Assembly: GCA_030018605.1 (NCBI GenBank)
Contig: JASEHP010000122.1
Span: 1-5,177, forward strand
Source of the DNA: Thermodesulfovibrionales bacterium
GTDB taxonomy: Bacteria > Nitrospirota > Thermodesulfovibrionia > Thermodesulfovibrionales > UBA1546
DNA: 5,177 nucleotides
Direction: 5' to 3'
The stretch's first letter is position 1, and each line of letters begins with the position of its first letter. Shown piece by piece: positions 1 through 4,165 of this stretch. Both the position numbers and the translations under genes were made by a program. A model generated the notes under the pieces. It did no database searches, was not told the DNA's origin, and was given only the letters and a program-made list of their open reading frames with translations.

Positions 1-16
1 GTTAATATATATTAAC
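1..16. repeat. Perfect 16-bp AT-rich palindrome at the window edge
   Basis: GTTAATATATATTAAC equals its own reverse complement. It sits at the left boundary, upstream of the point (about base 60) where ATPase homology begins. It could be an operator-like site, a fragment of a mobile-element end, or an assembly-end artefact. Only the symmetry is directly visible. Confidence 0.5.
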
Positions 17-853
17 CTAACTCTTCGGTGTGTCCGCTATATTGGGGGAAGTGCACCTTCTCATGTTTCAGGATTCAAGGTTATCCCGGGCAGGGGTATT
101 GAAGGAGTAATAGACAATAAAAGAGCGGTTATTGGAAACAGGAGTTTTATGTATGAAAATGGCATGACTGTTGCGGCCTTACAATCTCTTGAGCACATTG
201 TGCAGCAGTTTGAAAACAATGGTGATACTGTTGTTTATATGGCATGCGATAAGACAGTAAAAGCCATATTTGTCATCTCTGACATCGTGAGGGCTGAGGC
301 ATCTGAGGCAATAGACAGGCTCAAAAAGGAGAACCTCAAAGTATCTCTCATCAGCGGTGACAATAAAGCAACGACGAACTCAATTGCATCGCAGGTTGGA
401 ATTGAAGATGTGATATCTGAGGCTTCCCCGATAATGGAAAAAGATATAATTCATGCTCTTCAACAAAAAGGCAAAAAGGTTATGATGGCCGGCGACGGCA
501 TAAACGATGCCCCTTCGCTCACAGAGGCATCGCTCGGCGTCGCAATGGGAAGGGGAACGGACATAGCAATGGAGAGCGCAGATGCTGTTTTAGTGAGAAA
601 TGACCTCAGGCTTATCCCTTACCTTGTCCGTATATCCAGGAAGACATATGCCATCATAAAGCAGAATGTCTTCTGGGCATTCTTTTATAATATCGTTGCA
701 ATCACTCTGGCAGTCGCAGGGGGTCTGCATCCAATCATTGCAGCGGGCGCAATGGCAGCGAGTTCCCTGATTGTTGTTATTAACTCTCTACGAATCACAA
801 GAATAGGGCAGCGTTACGGAAAAATTTTCTTGACAAGAATGATTCTAATCTGA
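2..853 (+). CDS. Cu(I)-translocating P1B-type ATPase, C-terminal fragment (CcoI/CopA-like)
   Basis: Inner-membrane pump that exports or delivers Cu(I) using ATP; beside ccoS the likely role is copper supply to cbb3 oxidase (CcoI/FixI). The frame is open from base 2 with no start seen; an internal ATG lies at 149. Counting from that ATG, visible parts are the end of the nucleotide-binding domain (GFKVIPGRGIEG, upstream of the ATG), SGDN (69-72), the hinge motif GDGINDAP (115-122), TM7 with Tyr180-Asn181, and TM8 with Met202-x-x-Ser205-Ser206. The YN and MxxSS pairs are the Cu(I) ligand signature of P1B-1 pumps. Missing are the metal-binding domain, TM1-6, the CPC motif and the DKTGT phosphorylation site. 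The 20 or so residues encoded by bases 2-61 do not resemble the family and lack the expected N-domain SEHP region. The last 12 residues (816-853) are read-through into the next promoter; the native end is probably the Gln-Arg at 810-815. As it stands it cannot pump. CcoI versus CopA is inferred from ccoS. Confidence 0.85.
   Translation, partial: LIYINLTLRCVRYIGGSAPSHVSGFKVIPGRGIEGVIDNKRAVIGNRSFMYENGMTVAALQSLEHIVQQFENNGDTVVYMACDKTVKAIFVISDIVRAEASEAIDRLKKENLKVSLISGDNKATTNSIASQVGIEDVISEASPIMEKDIIHALQQKGKKVMMAGDGINDAPSLTEASLGVAMGRGTDIAMESADAVLVRNDLRLIPYLVRISRKTYAIIKQNVFWAFFYNIVAITLAVAGGLHPIIAAGAMAASSLIVVINSLRITRIGQRYGKIFLTRMILI
747..815 (+). repeat. 69-bp direct repeat, copy 1 (ATPase TM8 and tail)
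   Basis: Identical base for base to 2342-2410 (offset 1595); matching stops abruptly on both sides. It encodes the end of TM8, including the MxxSS Cu(I) motif, and the terminal RITRIGQR residues. In this copy the codon after CGT is TAC rather than a stop, so the native end is lost. The repeat also carries the AGGG that acts as ribosome-binding site for ccoS in copy 2 but is orphaned here. Confidence 0.95.
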
Positions 854-857
854 TAAT
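830..857 (+). promoter_or_regulatory. Sigma70-type promoter of the perR-sor-rbr cassette
   Basis: A consensus -35 TTGACA (830-835) and a -10 GATAAT (852-857, preceded by T) are separated by 16 bases. The A/T-rich block at 819-829 could act as an UP element. Transcription would start around 863-865, leaving a leader of about 30 nt before the perR ATG. The promoter overlaps the aberrant 3' end of the ATPase frame, which shows that the frame's last 12 codons are not genuine ATPase sequence. Confidence 0.7.
834..848 (+). promoter_or_regulatory. Per-box-like operator 1
   Basis: CAAGAATGATTCTAA matches the Bacillus-type Per box TTATAATNATTATAA at 10 of 14 defined positions. It overlaps the last two bases of the -35 and fills most of the spacer, so a bound repressor would block RNA polymerase. 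It is identical to operator 2 at 13 of 15 positions. Binding by the adjacent PerR-type protein is inferred. Confidence 0.55.
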
Positions 858-867
858 CTTTACTTAA

Positions 868-882
868 CAATAATCATTCTAA
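868..882 (+). promoter_or_regulatory. Per-box-like operator 2
   Basis: CAATAATCATTCTAA matches TTATAATNATTATAA at 11 of 14 defined positions. It lies just downstream of the predicted transcription start, 34 bp centre to centre from operator 1. AGAATGATT (836-844) and AATCATTCT (872-880) also form a perfect 9-bp inverted pair. The paired sites suggest autoregulation by the PerR-type protein. Confidence 0.6.
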
Positions 883-894
883 AAAATAGGGCGT

Positions 895-1326
895 ATGGAA
901 AAATACAAGGACATAGGGCTAAAACTCACTCCTCAAAGGCTGGCTATCCTCGGCTATCTCGAGGACAATAAAGAACACCCGTCAGCAGAGGATATTTACA
1001 GGGCTGTTTCAAAAAAGTTTCCGACCATGTCATTTGCAACGGTCTACAACACTCTCGAAACATTGAGGAAAAAGAGGAGTATACTCCAACTTACGATTGA
1101 TCCCGCAAAAAAACGGTTCGATCCTAATACCGAGCCGCATCATCACCTGATATGCGTTAAATGCAAAATGATTGCGGACATACACAGAGACTATAAGCTA
1201 CCTATCCCCAATAAAGAAAGAGCAGGCTTTGAAATAATCGGCAACCAGATAGAGTTTTACGGCATATGCCCGAGATGTAAAACAACTAAGAGTAAAGGAG
1301 TATTGGAAGAGCCTTTGGCTCTATAA
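895..1326 (+). CDS. perR: PerR-type peroxide-sensing Fur-family repressor
   Basis: Cytoplasmic winged-helix metalloregulator of 143 aa, the usual Fur/PerR length. The DNA-binding domain covers about residues 5-70 (LTPQRLAIL; recognition helix SFATVYNTLETL at 46-57). The structural zinc site is Cys87-x2-Cys90 and Cys125-x2-Cys128. By alignment with Bacillus PerR, the regulatory metal ligands are His28, Asp77 (in RFD), His82, His84 and Asp95. Asp77, rather than the Glu found in Fur, is the PerR hallmark that allows Fe-catalysed histidine oxidation by peroxide. The start is ATG with AGGG only 3 nt upstream; an in-frame stop at 880-882 and no other nearby start support it. It heads the sor-rbr cassette and probably represses both itself and those genes through the two operators upstream. 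It could be a general Fur, but motif and context favour PerR. Confidence 0.88.
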   Translation: MEKYKDIGLKLTPQRLAILGYLEDNKEHPSAEDIYRAVSKKFPTMSFATVYNTLETLRKKRSILQLTIDPAKKRFDPNTEPHHHLICVKCKMIADIHRDYKLPIPNKERAGFEIIGNQIEFYGICPRCKTTKSKGVLEEPLAL

Positions 1327-1349
1327 ATCTCGGATTATGCAGGCAGTTT

Positions 1350-1403
1350 ATGGATAGAAGAGACTTTTTGAAGACCGCAACAGCGGTAACAGGAGGGCTA
1401 TGA
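1350..1403 (+). CDS. Tat signal leader ORF, out of frame with the superoxide reductase
   Basis: This 17-codon frame reads MDRRDFLKTATAVTGGL then TGA. It carries a clear twin-arginine motif (RRDFLK) and the start of a hydrophobic region. Its TGA overlaps the ATG of the superoxide reductase (ATGA at 1400-1403), in a different frame. A weak AGG at 1341-1343 precedes the start. Related superoxide reductases often carry a Tat signal, so this is probably the detached N-terminus of the next gene, caused by a real 1-base change, a sequencing error or recoding. One extra G in GGAGGG (1392-1397) would fuse both frames into one exported protein. A genuine coupled leader peptide is the alternative. Confidence 0.45.
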   Translation: MDRRDFLKTATAVTGGL

Positions 1404-1744
1404 CAAAGACATCAGCAGAGGCAGGTTCGGATTTTCCAGGTATTATCTATACTGAAAAAAAACCCGGAAAGTGGAAGGAAAAGGTTGGGGGTCATGCCCC
1501 AAAAGTGAGCGTGGAAGGCAAAAAGATCACAATAGCCACAAAACATCCGATGACTGAAAAACACTATATTGTCCGTCATACACTCGTTGATGAGCATGGA
1601 AAGGTTATCGGAGAAAAGACCTTTTATCCAACCGATAAGGAGGCGGTTTCAACCTATGAACTCCCTGATGGATTCAAAGGTGGATTATATGCCACAAGCT
1701 TCTGCAATCTCCATGATCTATGGGTCACAAAAATTGATGTATAA
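1400..1744 (+). CDS. Superoxide reductase (neelaredoxin/desulfoferrodoxin family)
   Basis: Reduces superoxide to hydrogen peroxide without releasing oxygen, as in many anaerobes. The 114-aa protein is a single immunoglobulin-like SOR domain with no N-terminal desulforedoxin Cys4 domain (class II type). Iron ligands are His32 (GGHAP), His49 (KHPM), His55 (EKHYI), Cys102 and His105 (SFCNLHDLW). The classical EKHVP loop is GGHAP here, so the conserved active-site Glu and Lys are absent from their usual places. The ATG at 1400 overlaps the TGA of the Tat leader frame; GGAGG (1392-1396) lies only 3 nt upstream, which is tight. As annotated the protein is cytoplasmic, but the N-terminal stretch MTKTSAEAGSDFPG looks like the end of an export signal and may not be a true start. 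It lies between perR and rubrerythrin and is probably co-transcribed with them; electrons likely come from rubredoxin-type donors. Confidence 0.88.
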   Translation: MTKTSAEAGSDFPGIIYTEKKPGKWKEKVGGHAPKVSVEGKKITIATKHPMTEKHYIVRHTLVDEHGKVIGEKTFYPTDKEAVSTYELPDGFKGGLYATSFCNLHDLWVTKIDV

Positions 1745-1768
1745 CTGAAAAAATTTTAGGAGGAGACT

Positions 1769-2263
1769 ATGAGCAAAACAGAGAAAAACCTTCAGGATGC
1801 ATTTGCAGGCGAATCTCAGGCAAACAGGAAATACCTTGCCTTTGCAAAAAAGGCAGAGGAGGAAGGCTATAAGCAGATAGCCAAACTCTTCAGGGCTGCT
1901 GCAGAGGCAGAGACAGTCCATGCCCACAACCATCTGAAAGAACTGGGAGGGATAAAAAGCACGATGGAGAACATTGAAGCTGCCATAAATGGTGAAACCT
2001 ATGAATTCCAGAAGATGTATCCACAGATGATTAAAGACGCAAAGACAGAAGGGAATGAGCCTGCTTTGAGGAGCTTTAATTTTGCCAATGAGGTGGAAAA
2101 GATACACGCTGACCTTTATAAAAAGGCGCTGGAAGACATCGGCAGAAATCCAGATGTTGATTATTATGTCTGTCAGGTCTGTGGGAATACCGTTGAAGGC
2201 GAGCCGCCTGATGAATGCCCAATTTGTGGCGCAAAAAAACAGGCGTTTAAGAGAATGTACTGA
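1769..2263 (+). CDS. rbr: Rubrerythrin (diiron peroxidase)
   Basis: Cytoplasmic NADH-linked peroxidase of anaerobes that reduces hydrogen peroxide to water, removing the product of superoxide reductase. Residues 1-125 form a ferritin-like four-helix domain with ligands Glu15 (AGES), Glu48-x-x-His51, Glu76 and Glu79 (GETYEF), and Glu110-x-x-His113. A C-terminal rubredoxin-like domain holds Cys135-x2-Cys138 and Cys150-x2-Cys153 for electron transfer. The length of 164 aa fits the short rubrerythrin class and all key residues are present. AGGAGG at 1758-1763, 5 nt before the ATG, is the best ribosome-binding site in the cassette. The stop overlaps the next start as TGATG (2261-2265), showing translational coupling to the broken downstream gene. 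Control by PerR through the shared promoter is inferred. Confidence 0.95.
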   Translation: MSKTEKNLQDAFAGESQANRKYLAFAKKAEEEGYKQIAKLFRAAAEAETVHAHNHLKELGGIKSTMENIEAAINGETYEFQKMYPQMIKDAKTEGNEPALRSFNFANEVEKIHADLYKKALEDIGRNPDVDYYVCQVCGNTVEGEPPDECPICGAKKQAFKRMY

Positions 2264-2412
2264 TGTTGGAAGTATTTCTGAGACTTCACAAGCAGATGCC
2301 ACTCATCAACAGACCTGCCGTCCGACTGGCATTAAGCTGCTGCGCAATGGCAGCGAGTTCCCTGATTGTTGTTATTAACTCTCTACGAATCACAAGAATA
2401 GGGCAGCGTTGA
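2263..2412 (+). pseudogene. Chimeric 49-codon ORF: N-terminus of an unknown gene fused to the ATPase tail
   Basis: Starts at an ATG overlapping the rubrerythrin stop. About 26 codons of unrecognised sequence (beginning MLEVFLRLHKQMPLINRPAV) run to base 2341. From 2342 it is identical in DNA and frame to the end of the copper ATPase (AMAASSLIVVINSLR...), ending at the native ATPase TGA, which overlaps the ccoS ATG. The first part is probably the beginning of a longer cassette gene cut by recombination; I do not recognise its family. The product would be a small peptide with one hydrophobic stretch and is unlikely to be functional, but its translation could couple rubrerythrin to ccoS. If the assembly is chimeric, this ORF does not exist. 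Confidence 0.55.
2342..2410 (+). repeat. 69-bp direct repeat, copy 2 (ATPase tail before ccoS)
   Basis: Exact copy of 747-815. This copy keeps the likely ancestral context: the ATPase frame ends in CGT-TGA, with TGATG (2410-2414) giving the ccoS start. The AGGG inside it (2400-2403) is spaced 8 nt from that ATG. The upstream flank is unrelated to the ATPase. Confidence 0.95.
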
Positions 2413-2561
2413 TGTGGGCATTATTTTTCCTGATATTTCTATCCATTGTCCTCGGCGTCGGCGCTTGGCTTTTTTTTATCTGGTCAGTTAAAAGCGGACA
2501 GTACGATGATGTGGAAGGGCCAAAATACAGAATGCTTGACGACGATGACGAGAAAAAGTAG
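2412..2561 (+). CDS. ccoS: cbb3-type cytochrome oxidase assembly protein CcoS
   Basis: Small inner-membrane protein needed to insert cofactors into cbb3 cytochrome c oxidase; normally the last gene of ccoGHIS, directly after the CcoI copper ATPase. The 49-aa product has one N-terminal membrane helix (about residues 2-24, rich in Phe, Leu and Ile). The family signature follows: W-S-V-K-S-G-Q-Y-D-D (24-33) and an acidic, hydrophilic tail ending DDDDEKK. Length is typical (about 45-70 aa). The ATG overlaps the native ATPase stop (TGATG), the usual ccoI-ccoS coupling, with AGGG 8 nt upstream. Its own ATPase partner is now separated by 1.5 kb of oxidative-stress genes, so it may be transcribed from the perR promoter. 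No ccoNOP genes lie in the window. Confidence 0.88.
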   Translation: MWALFFLIFLSIVLGVGAWLFFIWSVKSGQYDDVEGPKYRMLDDDDEKK

Positions 2562-2565
2562 GTCT

Positions 2566-2587
2566 TTAACCCGAAAAATCGGGTTAA
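2566..2587. terminator. Hairpin between convergent ccoS and polyferredoxin genes
   Basis: TTAACCCGA (2566-2574) and TCGGGTTAA (2579-2587) form a perfect 9-bp stem with an AAAA loop, 5 nt after the ccoS stop. The tail on the plus strand is only moderately T-rich (TATTTAT) and the minus side reads AAAGACC. It may terminate both convergent transcripts, better on the plus strand. The stop of the minus-strand gene (2584-2586) lies inside the stem. Confidence 0.6.
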
Positions 2588-4164
2588 TATTTATCCTGTT
2601 GCATGAGCAGCAGTTGATTCTCTTTTGAACGGCTCTCGCCAATGCTTGTCACATAGATTGCAGGCCTGTCAATAACAGGGCATTTTGCCTCGCATATGCC
2701 GCAGCCTATGCACATCTCAAGGTCAACTCTCGGCTGTTGAATTGTCTTCTCCTTTCCGTTTCTGTCCTTTACGTTTACCTTCTCAAACCATACCGCCTTC
2801 TTGGGCGTGGGGCACACTTCCTCGCATACTATGCAGGGCGTTGCGTGGGCATAAGGCAGACACCTGTTTTTGTCAATCATAGCAAGTCCTATCTTGACCT
2901 CTGCCTTTTCTTCTATATTCAGTTTCTTTATGGCTCCCGTAGGGCATACCTGACCGCAAAGAGTGCATCGGTATTCGCAGTATCCTATCTTTGGAATAAG
3001 CAGAGGAGACCATATCCCTTCAAGTCCGGCTTCAAGAAATGTCGGCTGAAGCCCGTTTGTGATGCATACTTTCATGCATTCACCGCATTTGACACATCTC
3101 TTCAGGAACTCCTTTTCCTCAAGCGCTCCCGGAGGCCTGATTAATTTCTGATTTGGAACTTCTGCTTTGGACAAAGGATTTACCCGTAAAAAAGGCACAG
3201 CAACAACACCTGATACCAGCGATGTAATAACCCTCCTTCTGCCGAGGTCCATTGACGCTGAAGCCTTTCTGCCTGAAAATCCAAAGCTCACTGCGTTCTG
3301 CGGGCATACGTCATCGCAGTTCCAGCAGTACAGGCATTCTGCATCCCTCCACTCTTCTCGGCTTCGAGTCGCAACGACTTTTTTATCAGGAGCTGCATTA
3401 CCCTGACATACAGAAGCGCACGCTCCGCACGAAGTGCATCCTTCGCTCACTGTTCTTTTAAGAATAGAAAATCTTGATAAGATGCCGAGCAAAGCGCCGA
3501 GCGGGCATAGATGCCTGCACCAGAATCTCTTCTCTGCAAAATTCATCCCGAGTATGAAAAGAAATAAGACGCCTATGAATGCGCTCTGATTGTAAAAAGG
3601 CTGTTGAAAAGAGAGGATGCTTTTTTTCAGTGCAGAATAAACAGCCTCTGATATATCAACAATGCCCTTGATATTTGAACTGTACACGGCATCAAATACC
3701 GCCTTTGTTCCATAATTGAATGCCGGATAGATACTTACAGAGAGCGACCTTATGAGAAGAGAAAGCGGGTCAACAATGCCAACAAGCTGCAGCGAAAAAA
3801 CAGAGGCTGCGAGAAGAAATATCAGGATATAATATTTTGTCCTGTGCCAGTTCATGTTGTAAGCATGTGAATGTTTTTTCCTGAAAGCGCCGACAATATT
3901 ATTAAGCGTGCCCAAAGGACATACCCATCCGCAAAACACTCTTCCTAAAATTATTGCGGCAGCGAGCACAATCAGAGAGAAATAAAAAGCCTTCTGAACT
4001 GTATGCGCTGAAAGGATTGTGGTTATAAATATCAGCGGGTCAAAATCAAGAAATATTTTTACGGGATAGCCGAGTTCATCCCTGCCTTTTGCCTCTGTCT
4101 GCAAAAAAAGGAAAAGGAACAGCAATAAAAATATTCCCTGAGTAATCCTTCTCAAATTCTGCAA
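2584..4164 (-). CDS. NapH-NapG-like membrane polyferredoxin with six [4Fe-4S] motifs
   Basis: Probable electron-transfer protein linking quinone or cytoplasmic donors to periplasmic redox partners. Of 526 aa, residues 1-235 are NapH/MauN-like, with membrane segments near 9-22, 59-77, 111-130 and 196-210 and the paired CxxxCP motifs Cys78/Cys82 and Cys216/Cys220. Two ferredoxin clusters follow (Cys243/246/249/253 and 277/280/283/287). Then come an internal twin arginine (Arg310-Arg311) and a fifth hydrophobic stretch (312-326), as at a NapG N-terminus. Four NapG/MauM-like clusters complete it: Cys357/360/363/367, 396/400/403/407, 435/444/447/451 and 485/488/491/495. It thus looks like a NapH-NapG fusion. 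The best available start is TTG (4162-4164), 1 nt after the DUF362 stop; AGAGG in the tail of that gene lies about 13 nt away, so translation is probably coupled. An in-frame stop at 4174-4176 rules out a longer form. CcoG was considered, but cluster number and fusion argue against it. The donor and acceptor are not identifiable here. Confidence 0.85.
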   Translation of the reverse strand: MQNLRRITQGIFLLLFLFLFLQTEAKGRDELGYPVKIFLDFDPLIFITTILSAHTVQKAFYFSLIVLAAAIILGRVFCGWVCPLGTLNNIVGAFRKKHSHAYNMNWHRTKYYILIFLLAASVFSLQLVGIVDPLSLLIRSLSVSIYPAFNYGTKAVFDAVYSSNIKGIVDISEAVYSALKKSILSFQQPFYNQSAFIGVLFLFILGMNFAEKRFWCRHLCPLGALLGILSRFSILKRTVSEGCTSCGACASVCQGNAAPDKKVVATRSREEWRDAECLYCWNCDDVCPQNAVSFGFSGRKASASMDLGRRRVITSLVSGVVAVPFLRVNPLSKAEVPNQKLIRPPGALEEKEFLKRCVKCGECMKVCITNGLQPTFLEAGLEGIWSPLLIPKIGYCEYRCTLCGQVCPTGAIKKLNIEEKAEVKIGLAMIDKNRCLPYAHATPCIVCEEVCPTPKKAVWFEKVNVKDRNGKEKTIQQPRVDLEMCIGCGICEAKCPVIDRPAIYVTSIGESRSKENQLLLMQQDKY

Positions 4165-4165
4165 C

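Noticed and set aside
1398..1403. Programmed +1 frameshift like that of prfB at CTA-TGA
   Set aside because: A +1 shift leads to a frame other than the superoxide reductase frame; only a -1 shift, a one-base change or reinitiation connects the two.
1718..2302. 194-residue open frame on the minus strand opposite rubrerythrin
   Set aside because: Fully antisense to a well-supported gene; the translation is rich in Cys, Phe and Leu with no family features. It is a shadow of the coding strand.
816..2341. Classical insertion sequence or integron cassette
   Set aside because: No transposase or integrase, no terminal inverted repeats at the junctions, and no attC-like structure; the 69-bp duplication is far longer than typical target duplications.
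2082..2378. 98-residue plus-strand frame overlapping the end of rubrerythrin
   Set aside because: Alternate frame of rubrerythrin; no domain resemblance, while the overlapped frame has intact Cys and diiron motifs.
2446..2628. 60-residue plus-strand frame over ccoS
   Set aside because: Shifted frame of ccoS that runs through the hairpin; no ribosome-binding site and no family resemblance.
2737..3144. 135-residue plus-strand frame and other plus-strand frames within 2685-3461
   Set aside because: They lie opposite the Cys-rich region of the polyferredoxin and their sequences resemble no protein family.
2584..4164. Identification of the polyferredoxin as CcoG, suggested by the neighbouring ccoS
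   Set aside because: It lies on the opposite strand, carries six ferredoxin-type motifs plus an internal twin arginine, and pairs with DUF362. CcoG has fewer clusters and a different C-terminal domain. A NapH-NapG fusion fits better.
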